64,000 bases of DNA. Source: Prevotella pectinovora. GTDB taxonomy: Bacteria > Bacteroidota > Bacteroidia > Bacteroidales > Bacteroidaceae. The stretch covers positions 62,001-126,000 of the forward strand of contig NZ_JXQI01000060.1 in assembly GCF_000834015.1 (NCBI RefSeq), read 5' to 3'. The notes beneath the pieces were generated by a model. The model worked only from the letters and a program-made list of their open reading frames with translations, made no database searches and was not told the DNA's origin. Both the position numbers and the translations under genes were made by a program. This document shows, piece after piece, positions 33,074-42,108 of the stretch (positions are counted from its first letter, which is position 1; each line of letters starts with the position of its first letter).

Positions 33074-33889
33074 CTATTCGTCTTCTCTTTCCTCACGGTA
33101 GCATTCGTATACCGATGCCATGTCTGGACAGCACACACTTGCCTTCATTGCCAGGCTGTCAAACTCCTTGCGCTGCTTGCTGGAACCGCGTGCCATGGTG
33201 CCGGCAACGATGAGGTCTGCCGTATAGCTGCTCGACGAGAAGGGCACGTTGACGCCGTTCGTCATCGCCGACAGTTCCTTATACCACGGCAACGGATTGA
33301 TAGACACGGTGTCGATCTTGATGCGGCGCTTCGATGCCTTCTTCGCCTCATGGCGCCAGTCAATCTGATTGCCCACCACATAATTCCGATAAGTGTAGCC
33401 CAGTTCGTGGGGTTCGGCGTCGGAGATGAGCAGGATGCTGCGTGTGGAACCATGGCGCCACGAAGTCTCCTCCACTATCTTCTTTATCACCAACTCGTAG
33501 AACTCGTCGCCGTCGCCGCCGCAGGTATCCTTGGTATTCTTTATAAACTTTATGATGCTGTTCTCATTCCGAGTGAGCGGCAGACACTGATAGGCGTCGC
33601 CGAAATCATTCTTGCCGTTCATGTCGCAATAGTCGCCGAAAGCCACAATGCCGAGACGCAGGTCGTCATTGTCCTTGAAGAGTCGTGGAATAAGGTCGGC
33701 CACCTGACGGCGCACGTCGTCGATATATGCCGCCATCGAACCGGTGGTGTCGAAGGCAATCACCATATCGAGCATTCCCACCTTCTTGGGAGCGATGTCT
33801 TTCATACCCTTCTCGTCTGCGCCACCGATAGTTGTAGTCGTGTTCTCTACGATAGTAGTTTCTTTCTTTGTATTGAAAATCTTTTTCAT
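33074..33889 (-). CDS. vWA domain protein
   Basis: The domain begins at about residue 38 with MLDMVIAFDTTGSM, where DTTGS is a MIDAS metal site of the DxTxS/DxSxS kind; later MIDAS positions fall in the TSWRHGSTRSILLISDAEP region. No signal peptide or membrane segment is seen, so it should be cytoplasmic. The overall wording (CGGDGDEFYELVIKK) recalls stand-alone TerY-like vWA proteins, but no kinase, phosphatase or Ter gene is adjacent. It is divergent from the sigma-macro fusion gene, separated by the triple promoter repeat. Confidence 0.85.
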   Translation of the reverse strand: MKKIFNTKKETTIVENTTTTIGGADEKGMKDIAPKKVGMLDMVIAFDTTGSMAAYIDDVRRQVADLIPRLFKDNDDLRLGIVAFGDYCDMNGKNDFGDAYQCLPLTRNENSIIKFIKNTKDTCGGDGDEFYELVIKKIVEETSWRHGSTRSILLISDAEPHELGYTYRNYVVGNQIDWRHEAKKASKRRIKIDTVSINPLPWYKELSAMTNGVNVPFSSSSYTADLIVAGTMARGSSKQRKEFDSLAMKASVCCPDMASVYECYREEREDE

Positions 33890-34001
33890 AATGGTAATGT
33901 TTAATTGTTTACTTCTTTTCTATTTATAAGACCATTTCAGAAAAAAATTAAGCAAGAAACGGAAAATAATAAGTTTTTTCAGAAGAACAATGGAATCTTT
34001 C

Positions 34002-34226
34002 AATAAGACAAGCGGCACCTCAACAATAAAAACAAGCAGGCTTGTTTTGTATTGTCTTCGGTTTGCATTATCTTTGAATAAGATAAGCGGCACCTCAACA
34101 ATAAAAACAAGCAAGCTTGTTTTGTATTGTCTTCGGTTTGCATTATCTTTGAATAAGATAAGCGGCACCTCAACAATAAAAACAAGCAAGCTTGTTTTGT
34201 ATTGTCTTCGGTTTGCATTATCTTTG
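34002..34226 (+). repeat. Three tandem 75-bp units, each with a full promoter
   Basis: Copies run 34002-34076, 34077-34151 and 34152-34226; copies 2 and 3 are identical and copy 1 differs at only two or three positions. Each contains the 9-2-9 palindrome AAAACAAGCAAGCTTGTTTT (imperfect in copy 1) and a consensus promoter TTTG-N19-TATCTTTG at its end. Translation across the repeat is open because 75 is divisible by three, but the region is upstream of the natural start. The divergent interval 33890-34268 contains nothing else. Confidence 0.9.
34196..34226 (+). promoter_or_regulatory. Downstream-most promoter of the triple repeat
   Basis: TTTG at 34196-34199 and TATCTTTG at 34219-34226 are 19 bases apart. 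Equivalent promoters end at 34076 and 34151. A short frame, MENKIGIQ, starts at 34229 just after the expected start of transcription and may act as a leader peptide. Confidence 0.8.
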
Positions 34227-34268
34227 CCATGGAGAATAAAATCGGCATACAATAACAACATTCAGCTT

Positions 34269-35375
34269 ATGGCTCATCTTCCAGACGACATAATACTAAA
34301 CGGCTTCATATCCTTCAACGGCGATATGACCAAAGAGTACTTCTATGGCTACTGCCGGCGTGCATACAGCATATACGACAGGAAATACCAGCTACACGGC
34401 AAGGCGGGACTTGACTTCTATTCACTCGCCCACGACTACTACATACAGTTGCTCACCCACCATTTCGAACCTCTGCTCAAGAAGCCGAAAGCTGCCAAGC
34501 TGTCTACATGGATGGTGAGGGGTTTCCATTTCGTGGTGCTCGATGCACTGAAGGCTTACAACAAGGAGTATGAGCATCTCTCTGAAGAGGCTTCCGATGT
34601 GGTGTTGGAATATGTGCGGTCCACCGACAAGGAGGAGGGCATGCTGCTGCAAGTGGCAGAGGCTGTGGCATCACACTACCACGACCGCATGATGCAGGAG
34701 ATAGCCCACATGGTGTTTTATGCCGGATTCAAACAGAAGGACGTGGCGGCACAGCTCGGCATCACTCCGGCTGCAGTGAACATGAGATACAAGAAGATGA
34801 TGGAGGAAGTGGTGACTCCCTACGTAATCGAGAATTACGGCGAAGGTCTCACCATGGCTCCGGTCATGGAACCCTGCATGGAAGACAGTTCGGCAGACGC
34901 ATGCTTCAGCAAGGCAAGTCCGATGTCAGCTTCATTACTCCCACGCTTCGCCAACTGGCAACAGGAATCAGAACAAAATACAGATATCATGAACAGAAGA
35001 ATCACACCATCACTAATCACCGCCCTCAAGCCGAACGAGATATTCGTGTTCGGTTCAAACCTGCAGGGCATCCACGCCGGCGGCGCGGCACGTGCGGCGA
35101 GACTGCATTTCGGTGCCGTAATGGGACAGGGCGTAGGAATGCAGGGACAGTCGTATGCCATCCCAACCATGCAGGGAGGCACGGAGACCATCAAGCCCTA
35201 CGTTGACGAATTCGTGGAATATGCCCGTAAGCATCCCGAACTCCATTTCCTCGTCACTGCCATCGGCTGCGGCATAGCGGGATTCGATGCCGATGACATC
35301 GCCCCACTGTTTGAAGAGGCAAAGGACATTGAGAACATCTCGCTGCCCGATGAGTTCTGGGATGTGCTGGAATAA
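34269..35375 (+). CDS. Fusion of a sigma-70-like domain and a phage-type macrodomain-like domain
   Basis: Translation is placed at the ATG at 34269 (MAHLPDDIILNG), just after the promoters, not at 33990, which would translate the repeat. Residues 1-165 look like a sigma-70-like factor: a helical region with LSTWMVRGFHFVVLDALKAYN resembling region 2 and GFKQKDVAAQLGITPAAVNMRYKKMM as a region-4 helix-turn-helix. After a 60-residue low-complexity linker, residues 238-368 contain NEIFVFGSNLQGIHAGGAA, GQGVGMQGQSYAIPT and FLVTAIGCGIAGFDADDIAPLF, which I associate with the A1S_2505-type phage non-structural proteins, with a macrodomain-like nucleotide-binding fold. An internal ATG at 34989 could give the second domain alone. 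The function of the combination is unknown. Confidence 0.8.
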   Translation: MAHLPDDIILNGFISFNGDMTKEYFYGYCRRAYSIYDRKYQLHGKAGLDFYSLAHDYYIQLLTHHFEPLLKKPKAAKLSTWMVRGFHFVVLDALKAYNKEYEHLSEEASDVVLEYVRSTDKEEGMLLQVAEAVASHYHDRMMQEIAHMVFYAGFKQKDVAAQLGITPAAVNMRYKKMMEEVVTPYVIENYGEGLTMAPVMEPCMEDSSADACFSKASPMSASLLPRFANWQQESEQNTDIMNRRITPSLITALKPNEIFVFGSNLQGIHAGGAARAARLHFGAVMGQGVGMQGQSYAIPTMQGGTETIKPYVDEFVEYARKHPELHFLVTAIGCGIAGFDADDIAPLFEEAKDIENISLPDEFWDVLE

Positions 35376-35499
35376 GCCAACAACAGACTGATGACCGATT
35401 GGGGAATAACAGAGTATGACGACAACAGGACGTTCTCTCCACCAACGACAACGCATAATAGATAAGGTATAATCAAGAACAATAAAAAACAATAACATC

Positions 35500-36288
35500 A
35501 TGAAGAAACTGAAGATGCTACTGCTGACCTGCTTTATGGTCATGACCAACGCCGCCATGGCGCAAGACCACCTCAATCTGCCATACTTCATCTCCGGACC
35601 GATACAATACGGAATGGTGTCGGAGACGGCACTGACATACCAGGGAGAGGCCACCGTACAACGGTGTATGGAACCGAACCTGAAGCATGTCAAGATTCCA
35701 TACAATGTGTCAAGAGGACTGACGAACTGGACCATAGAGGTGATTGCCTGCGGTGCCTTCGACGGTTGCTCGCTGGAGTCGATAACGCTAAACGATGCCA
35801 TAAAGTTCATCGAGTCACAAGCATTCACCAGATGTCCGCTGAAGACTTTCACCTGTCCTGCCAAGCTGCGCCACATCGGCATGAGTGCCTTTCAATGGTG
35901 TACGGAGCTTGAATCAATACATACCGACAACAACCTCAAGGGCATCGGTAACGCCTGCTTCTGGGGATGCATCAAACTGAAACGCTTCGACTGTCCGAAA
36001 GACATGCACACTATCGGCGAGAACGCTTTCAGATGCTGCACCTCGTTGGAGTATGTCACTCTTGGCGATGACATGATAAACATCGGCGAAGGCGCATTCA
36101 GCGACACTCCAAACCTGAAGGCGATAGCAATAACAAACAGGAATCCTCACGACGCGCCTAACGCTTTCTGCCGCGAAGTGCTGCAGAACACATGGCTCGT
36201 AGTTCCTGACGGATGTGTGGGAAAATACAAGGCGAAGAAAGGTTGGCAGGACTTCGTACACGTGATTGAGCGGAGCAAGCTGAAATAA
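35500..36288 (+). CDS. BspA-like leucine-rich repeat protein
   Basis: A signal peptide (MKKLKMLLLTCFMVMTNAAMA) is followed by five or six BspA-type LRR_5 repeats of about 23 residues, each with I..AF..C..L..I spacing (for example IGENAFRCCTSLEYVTLGDD). The ending CVGKYKAKKGWQDFVHVIE is the usual C-cap of this family. BspA-like proteins are surface proteins of Bacteroidota and other mucosal bacteria, involved in adhesion in studied cases. There is no sorting tail, so the location is periplasmic or surface. Confidence 0.9.
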   Translation: MKKLKMLLLTCFMVMTNAAMAQDHLNLPYFISGPIQYGMVSETALTYQGEATVQRCMEPNLKHVKIPYNVSRGLTNWTIEVIACGAFDGCSLESITLNDAIKFIESQAFTRCPLKTFTCPAKLRHIGMSAFQWCTELESIHTDNNLKGIGNACFWGCIKLKRFDCPKDMHTIGENAFRCCTSLEYVTLGDDMINIGEGAFSDTPNLKAIAITNRNPHDAPNAFCREVLQNTWLVVPDGCVGKYKAKKGWQDFVHVIERSKLK

Positions 36289-36320
36289 GACTTTGCGCCA
36301 GCTCCACCAACCTTTTTATC

Positions 36321-36364
36321 CCAAAACGGTCATTAGGACTTGTCGACCTAATGACCGTTTGGGG
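36321..36364. terminator. Palindrome between BspA-like gene and kdsD
   Basis: CCAAAACGGTCATTAGG pairs with CCTAATGACCGTTTGGGG around a nine-base loop, a 16-bp stem. It separates convergent genes and can serve both strands. It is the best example of the CGGTCATTAGG repeat family as a full palindrome. Confidence 0.75.
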
Positions 36365-36388
36365 GCTTATATATATAGCTGAAAAAAT

Positions 36389-37336
36389 CTACAACATAGT
36401 GCGGAATGAATCCACCACGCCAAGCAGATGCTTCTCCTCGTCAACCACGAGAACACAGTGTATCTTGTTCTGATGGAGCACCTGCTCTATGTCGGTAATC
36501 TTCATTTCCGGCGACACCATCTTCGGCGTCTTCGTCATGATGTCGGCAACGGTGAGTTGGAAGAATCTGTCCTGCGAGCTCTCCATCGCACGGCGTATGT
36601 CGCCGTCGGTGACGAGACCCACCACCTTGCCGTCAACCACCGGCACACACAGTCCCAGTCTGCCGTTGCTCACATGTATAACGGCCTCGCCGAGCTTCGT
36701 CTGAGGGTCTACTACAGGCAGGTCGTCGGAACGCATCACGTCCTTAGCCCTGGTGAGCAGTCGTCTGCCGAGCGAACCGCCTGGATGGAACTGTGCGAAA
36801 TCGGTAGCCTTGAAGTTGCGTGCCACCATCAGCGCACATGCCAGGGCGTCGCCCAGGGCGAGGGCTGCCGTAGTGGATGATGTGGGAGCGAGTCCCAACG
36901 GACAAGCCTCACGGCTCACTCTGGAGTTCAGATGGGCAGTGGCATATTTGGCGAGCAGCGACTCCGGGTTTCCGCTCATTCCGATAACAGGGATCTTATG
37001 TTCGATGAGATACGGCAGGAAGCGCAGCAGCTCATCGGTCTGTCCGGAATTAGACAATGCCAACACCACATCCTCTGCCTGTATCACGCCGAGATCGCCG
37101 TGGAAGGCATCAAGGGGATTGATGAAGAAGCTCGGCGTTCCCGTTGAAGAGAGCGTAGCGGCAATCTTCGCACCGATATGTCCGCTCTTGCCCACTCCGG
37201 TAACGATGAGCTTTCCCTTACACTGTAGTATGATATCGACAGCCTTGTCGAAATTGTCATCGATATTGGGTATGAGTTCAAGGAGAGCCTTCGACTCGTC
37301 CTCGATACATTTTATTGCTGTATGTGTGTATTTCAT
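36389..37336 (-). CDS. kdsD: Arabinose-5-phosphate isomerase (KpsF/GutQ family)
   Basis: The enzyme interconverts ribulose-5-phosphate and arabinose-5-phosphate for Kdo synthesis. An SIS domain at the N-terminus (GKLIVTGVGKSGHIGAKIAATLSSTGT) is followed by two CBS domains (KDVMRSDDLPVVDP; VADIMTKTPKMVSPEM). At 315 residues this is the full-length three-domain form. It lies 61 bp downstream of kdsA on the same strand, a pairing that makes lipopolysaccharide Kdo the likely end product. Confidence 0.94.
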   Translation of the reverse strand: MKYTHTAIKCIEDESKALLELIPNIDDNFDKAVDIILQCKGKLIVTGVGKSGHIGAKIAATLSSTGTPSFFINPLDAFHGDLGVIQAEDVVLALSNSGQTDELLRFLPYLIEHKIPVIGMSGNPESLLAKYATAHLNSRVSREACPLGLAPTSSTTAALALGDALACALMVARNFKATDFAQFHPGGSLGRRLLTRAKDVMRSDDLPVVDPQTKLGEAVIHVSNGRLGLCVPVVDGKVVGLVTDGDIRRAMESSQDRFFQLTVADIMTKTPKMVSPEMKITDIEQVLHQNKIHCVLVVDEEKHLLGVVDSFRTML

Positions 37337-37397
37337 AATTCTACTTTTGTTTTCCGATTATTCCCATCAGCACTGACTGACGGGACGGCAGTTTCTG

Positions 37398-38153
37398 TTA
37401 GTCAAGCAGACTCTTCACCACTCCTTCGAGGTCTTTCAGATAGAGCATGTTCGGTCCGTCGCTGAGGGCATGGTCAGGGTCGGGATGCGTCTCGAAGAAA
37501 TATCCCTGTGCTCCGAACGCCTTTGCCGCCAACGCCATCATCGGCACATACTGACGGTCGCCGCCAGTCTTTCCGCCGGCTCCTCCTGGCCGCTGCACGC
37601 TGTGTGTGCAGTCCATCACCACGCGGTCGGCATACTGCGACATGGCTGGCAGATTGCGGAAGTCCACCACAAGATTGTTGTATCCGAAGCTGTTGCCTCT
37701 CTCGGTAAGCCACACCTCCTTGGCACCTGCCTCACGGCATTTCTCCACGGGATAGCGCATGTCTTCGCCAGAAAGAAACTGTGCCTTCTTGATGTTCACC
37801 GTGCGTCCGGTGCGTGCTGCCTCTACGAGGAGGTCGGTCTGGCGGCACAGGAATGCAGGAATCTGCAACACGTCCACCACCTCTCCGGCTGCCTTTGCCT
37901 GCCAGCTCTCATGGATATCGGTGAGCAGCGGCAGATGGTATTTCTCTCTCACGTCGGCAAGCATCTGCAGTCCGCGTTCCAGTCCGGGGCCGCGGAAGGA
38001 GTGTATCGACGTGCGGTTTGCCTTGTCGAAGGATGCCTTGAAATAGAATGTGCGACCCGTCATGTCGCTTAGGCGCTTTATCTCTGCCGCTATGGTGTCG
38101 AGCAATTCTGCCGACTCTATGACACATGGTCCGGTGATAAATATTGGATCCAT
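37398..38153 (-). CDS. kdsA: 3-deoxy-8-phosphooctulonate synthase
   Basis: KdsA condenses phosphoenolpyruvate with arabinose-5-phosphate to Kdo-8-phosphate. Signatures are FITGPCVIES at residues 5-14, FKASFDKANRTS, SFRGPG and the metal-site region DCTHSVQRPGG. At 251 residues it is slightly shorter than the E. coli enzyme but complete. It heads a kdsA-kdsD transcript. Confidence 0.96.
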   Translation of the reverse strand: MDPIFITGPCVIESAELLDTIAAEIKRLSDMTGRTFYFKASFDKANRTSIHSFRGPGLERGLQMLADVREKYHLPLLTDIHESWQAKAAGEVVDVLQIPAFLCRQTDLLVEAARTGRTVNIKKAQFLSGEDMRYPVEKCREAGAKEVWLTERGNSFGYNNLVVDFRNLPAMSQYADRVVMDCTHSVQRPGGAGGKTGGDRQYVPMMALAAKAFGAQGYFFETHPDPDHALSDGPNMLYLKDLEGVVKSLLD

Positions 38154-38562
38154 TTGTTGATGATAAGTTTTGTTTCTAATAATTATAACAATCCCTGCCT
38201 TCTCCCGCCCTCATCTCAACGGACTATAAGGACGCAAAAAAGCATATTTCTCAATTTCACGGCAAATATAACACATCAACTCCAAGCAGCAAAGGATTTT
38301 CCTGAAAATCTTTGGCTACTATATACCATTAGCCTATCGTTTCATAATATCATCAACGGCAAGAAAGTAATTACTGACAACAACAGCCATTAAGAAAGAC
38401 TTTCAGTTATCATTTGAAGGCCAAAAGGCTATAACGACATATTAGAAACGATAGCGGTCATCCCACATTGCAAATACAGCAAAGAGGGATGACCGTTTTG
38501 GGTATTACGTTGAACGACCAGATGACAGCGTTTTGGGGTTATGCAGGTCTACGCTCTGCAAA
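38154..38562. other. Gene-free divergent interval
   Basis: Between kdsA and the M18 peptidase gene the sequence holds only the hairpin at 38455-38495 and AT-rich DNA. Small plus-strand frames have no family signature. Confidence 0.65.
38455..38495 (-). terminator. Hairpin downstream of the M18 aminopeptidase gene
   Basis: CGGTCATCCC pairs perfectly with GGGATGACCG around a 21-base loop. It lies about 68 bp after the minus-strand gene's stop and has the CGGTCAT core of the intergenic repeat family. Confidence 0.55.
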
Positions 38563-39852
38563 TCACAGTTTATAGAACTCCGTGAATGCCTTGATGCAGT
38601 ATTCATGGTCTGCCACAGAACCCGTCTCACGCACGGAGTGCATGCCGAGGACAGGGTTACCCATGTCTACGCCACGCAGAGGCAATGATGAAGCAAGGAT
38701 ATTGCCGAGGGTGCTGCCGCCTGCCACGTCGCTATGGTTGACGAAGCGCTGGCATGGCACACCGGCTTTCTCACAAATGCCTGTGAAGATGGCTGCCGAA
38801 ACGGCGTCGCTGGCATACTTCTGGGCTGCATTGAACTTGATGCATGGACCACCGCCAAGCATAGGATGGTTGGTAGGGTCGAACTTCTCAGGATAGTTAG
38901 GATGCCAGGCATGGGCATTGTCGGCAGAAATCATGAACGAATTCTCCACGCTGCGGTAGAAATCCGACATTTCGCCACCCTGTGCGAACACCAGACGCTG
39001 CAACAGACTGCTCAGGAACGGGCTGCCGGCTCCCTGCTTTGTCTGGCTGCCGGTCTCCTCATTGTCGAATACGGCAAGCACCTGTGTAGTCTCCGGCACA
39101 CCGCCACTCATCATCAACGCCATGAGTCCGGCATGAACCATGCTCAGGTCGTCGAGTCTGCCGGCAGAGATAAACTCATCATGCACGCCGAAAGTGCTGG
39201 CAGGAGCAGTGTCGTAGAGATAGAGGTCGAAGTCGAGGATATCCTGCGCCTTTACACCGAGTTCGCCGGTGATGACGTTCATCAGCATGTTGCCAGCCTC
39301 AAGCTGGTCGTTCACGATGCCGAGCAGCGGGAGCATGTCTTTCTGCTTGCTCAGTTTCACACCGTCGTTCACCTGACGGTTGAAGTGGATGGCGATATTG
39401 GTAATCTGCAGCAATGGTCGCTTCACATGCAGCAGACGGGTTTCCGGCTGCAGCGGATTGTCGGTGCGCAAGATGACTCTTCCGGCGAGGCTCAGCGGAC
39501 GGTCGAACCATGTGCTCATGATAGGTCCACCATATACCTCGGTGTTGAGTTTCGTGATGCCTCCCTCACATACCATTTCCGGATTCGGTTTGATACGGAA
39601 GGTGGGCGAGTCGCAATGGGCGCATATCAGATGGAATCCCGCATCGGCGATAGTCTGCCTGCCTATGCGGACGGCATAGAGCGAGGAGTCGTTCTTGGTG
39701 AAGAACAGCTGGTCGCCTGGCTCAATGGTGCCTATGGGAGCAGTGGAATCCATCTCTTTGAAACCGGCAGCGGCAAGACGCTCCTTGAGGGTCTTCACTG
39801 CGAGGAAATTCACTGGCGATGCATCGAGAAATGCGAGAAGGTCTTTTACCAT
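38563..39852 (-). CDS. M18-family aminopeptidase
   Basis: Zinc-dependent aminopeptidase acting on N-terminal residues, usually acidic ones, in a cytoplasmic dodecamer. Metal and catalytic segments are ICAHCDSPTF, AGRLDDLSMVHAG, DNEETGSQTKQGAGS and MISADNAHAWHPNYPEKFDP, all in the order of M18. At 429 residues it is full length. It stands alone, downstream of dsbD with its own terminator-separated leader. Confidence 0.95.
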   Translation of the reverse strand: MVKDLLAFLDASPVNFLAVKTLKERLAAAGFKEMDSTAPIGTIEPGDQLFFTKNDSSLYAVRIGRQTIADAGFHLICAHCDSPTFRIKPNPEMVCEGGITKLNTEVYGGPIMSTWFDRPLSLAGRVILRTDNPLQPETRLLHVKRPLLQITNIAIHFNRQVNDGVKLSKQKDMLPLLGIVNDQLEAGNMLMNVITGELGVKAQDILDFDLYLYDTAPASTFGVHDEFISAGRLDDLSMVHAGLMALMMSGGVPETTQVLAVFDNEETGSQTKQGAGSPFLSSLLQRLVFAQGGEMSDFYRSVENSFMISADNAHAWHPNYPEKFDPTNHPMLGGGPCIKFNAAQKYASDAVSAAIFTGICEKAGVPCQRFVNHSDVAGGSTLGNILASSLPLRGVDMGNPVLGMHSVRETGSVADHEYCIKAFTEFYKL

Positions 39853-39932
39853 AGTACTTTGTTTTTAAGTTATACAATCAAGGCGCGTCGGAGAATGACA
39901 GACGCCTCATTCATACCATATTATATATAACA

Positions 39933-39982
39933 AGAAAGGGACATGCCCGACGTGACGATGCATCATCCGGCTGTCCCTTTCT
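39933..39982 (-). terminator. Terminator of dsbD
   Basis: AGAAAGGGACA at 39933-39943 pairs perfectly with TGTCCCTTTCT at 39972-39982, an 11-bp stem followed on the minus strand by TTGTTATATATAA. It starts 14 bp past the dsbD stop. Confidence 0.75.
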
Positions 39983-39995
39983 CTGTATTTGCTTA

Positions 39996-42026
39996 TCAGT
40001 CGTTCTGCTTGCTTCTATAATTGTCCAAGCCCTCCTGGAGGAAGTTCAGATAGTCTGACACGTCTTCCTTGAATGAGAATGGACGAGAGAGAGGCATACC
40101 GTCAGGACCGAGGGTCACGTAGTATGGCTGTGCGAGGGCACCGAACTTGCTCTGCTGCAGGTAGCTCCACTTGTCACCGACAGTACGCAGAGTGCGCTTC
40201 TGTCCGTTCACGGTCACCTCGATAGGCTTGGCCAGAGGCTGCTTGTCGTCAACATAGAGAGAGATGAGCACATAGTCGTTGTTGAGTTTGTCGGCAACGC
40301 GTGGGTCTGTCCATACGGCAGCCTCCATCTTACGGCAGTTCACACAACCGAAGCCGGTGAAGTCGATGAGGATAGGCTTGCCCTGTGCTGCAGCGGCAGC
40401 TACACCCTCTTCATAAGAAGTGTACTTAGGTTTCACCTCGTTGGTATTAAGGTTGAAGTCCTGTGTGTTCATCGGCGGTGCGAAGGCGCTGACAGCCTTA
40501 CAAGGAGCACCCCAGAGACCAGGAATCATATATACGGCGAATGCCAGAGAAACAAGACCGAGCATCACGCAAGGCACTGGCATTGGCTTTGGCTCACCGA
40601 GCATCACGTCGCTCTGGAACTTGAGCTTGCCGATGAGGTAGAGACCCAAGAGGAAGAAGATAGCTATCCAGAGAGCGAGGAATGTCTCACGGTCGAGGAT
40701 GTGCCATCCGTAAGCGAGGTCTGCAACAGAGAGGAACTTCAGAGAGAATGCGAGCTCCACGAAACCGAGGCTCACCTTCAGTGTGTTCATCCAAGAGCCA
40801 GACTTAGGAGCTGACTTGAGCCATGCCGGGAACATGGCAAAGAGTGTGAACGGCAATGCGAGGGCAATAGAGAAGCCAAGCATACCGACTGCCGGAGCGG
40901 CGATGTTACCCGATGTAGAGAACTCAGCGAGGAGCAGTCCGATGATAGGTGCGGTGCAAGAGAATGACACGAGCACGAGGGTGAACGCCATAAGGAAGAT
41001 AGACACGAGACCTGTTGTTGCAGAAGCCTTGTTGTCTACGGAGTTTGTCCACTTAGAAGGCAGCTCAAGCTCGAACCATCCGAAGAATGACACTGCGAAT
41101 ACAACGAGCACGAGGAAGATGATGATGTTGAACACGGCGTTGGTAGAAAGACTGTTCAGTCCGTTACCACCCGAAATAAGAGTGATAAGGAAGCCGAGCA
41201 ACACGTAGATCACGATGATGGAAACGCCATAGGTAACGGCATCGCGGATACCCTTCTTCTTGTCCTTGTTGCGCTTCATGAAGAAGCTTACGGTCATTGG
41301 GATGATAGGCCAGATACATGGCATGAGCACTGCGAGCAGACCGCCCACGAAGCCCATGATGAGGATATAGAAGAGAGAGTGGCTTGCGTTGCCACCTTCC
41401 TGATATGCCTTCAGCTCATTGATAACCGGTTTCCAGAGGTCGCCGTCGGCAACTACGGATGCCGAGTCAGCCTCAACAGCCTCGCCGGCCGGTGCCACGG
41501 CTGCAGTGTCGGCAGCGGCAGCCTCCTCTGTAGCTTCCTCCTGAGCCTCAGGAGCATCGGCAGGACCGTTGCCCTTGTATGAGAACTCTACAGAGGTAGG
41601 AGGCATACAGCCAGAGTCGTTGCAGGCGCCATACTCCAGATAACCCTTCACAGAGTATGTCTTGCCCGTAATCTTATAGCGCTGCACGAAGGTAACGCTG
41701 TTCTCATAATAGCGAAGCTGCATACCGAAAATCTGGTCGTACTCCTTGATTTCCCGGCCCTGGGCCTTGAGCTTGCCTACTGCCTTCACGCCCTCAGCCT
41801 TCTCGGTGTGCATAGTGGCAGGGATTGGTCCGTCAGCAGGGATGTTGGGGGCATATACATGCCAGCCCTTGGCGATCTTACCCTTGAAGACCACATCGAT
41901 TTCGGTGTCAGAAACCTGCTTCTGACTAACTGTGAAATGTACTGGACTTCCTTGTGCCCACAGCATGATAGCCATAAGCATCATGAGCGAAGTCGTAAAC
42001 ATTCTTTTGATTACTGAACTTTTCAT
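39996..42026 (-). CDS. dsbD: Thiol:disulfide interchange protein DsbD
   Basis: DsbD carries electrons from cytoplasmic thioredoxin across the inner membrane to periplasmic reductases. A signal peptide leads into an N-terminal alpha domain (residues 25-150) with the Cys pair in YGACNDSGCMPP; eight membrane segments follow with the redox cysteines in MPCIWPIIP and SFSCTAPIIG; the C-terminal thioredoxin-like domain has FGCVNCRKMEA. Between domains one and two lies an Ala/Glu-rich linker (EAQEEATEEAAAADTAAVAP). All six redox cysteines are present, so it should be functional. Confidence 0.95.
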   Translation of the reverse strand: MKSSVIKRMFTTSLMMLMAIMLWAQGSPVHFTVSQKQVSDTEIDVVFKGKIAKGWHVYAPNIPADGPIPATMHTEKAEGVKAVGKLKAQGREIKEYDQIFGMQLRYYENSVTFVQRYKITGKTYSVKGYLEYGACNDSGCMPPTSVEFSYKGNGPADAPEAQEEATEEAAAADTAAVAPAGEAVEADSASVVADGDLWKPVINELKAYQEGGNASHSLFYILIMGFVGGLLAVLMPCIWPIIPMTVSFFMKRNKDKKKGIRDAVTYGVSIIVIYVLLGFLITLISGGNGLNSLSTNAVFNIIIFLVLVVFAVSFFGWFELELPSKWTNSVDNKASATTGLVSIFLMAFTLVLVSFSCTAPIIGLLLAEFSTSGNIAAPAVGMLGFSIALALPFTLFAMFPAWLKSAPKSGSWMNTLKVSLGFVELAFSLKFLSVADLAYGWHILDRETFLALWIAIFFLLGLYLIGKLKFQSDVMLGEPKPMPVPCVMLGLVSLAFAVYMIPGLWGAPCKAVSAFAPPMNTQDFNLNTNEVKPKYTSYEEGVAAAAAQGKPILIDFTGFGCVNCRKMEAAVWTDPRVADKLNNDYVLISLYVDDKQPLAKPIEVTVNGQKRTLRTVGDKWSYLQQSKFGALAQPYYVTLGPDGMPLSRPFSFKEDVSDYLNFLQEGLDNYRSKQND

Positions 42027-42108
42027 TATTACTTTATTGTTTTTTTATTTTTATTTTTCTTCGATTGTTTATCAAGGTGACTCCAACAGGAATCCTTATA
42101 TAGTTACG

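Noticed and set aside
33990..34268. Coding repeats at the N-terminus of the fusion gene
   Set aside because: The frame is open only because the unit is 75 bp; the repeat holds promoters in each copy, so it lies upstream of translation, and the ATG at 34269 begins the sigma-like domain.
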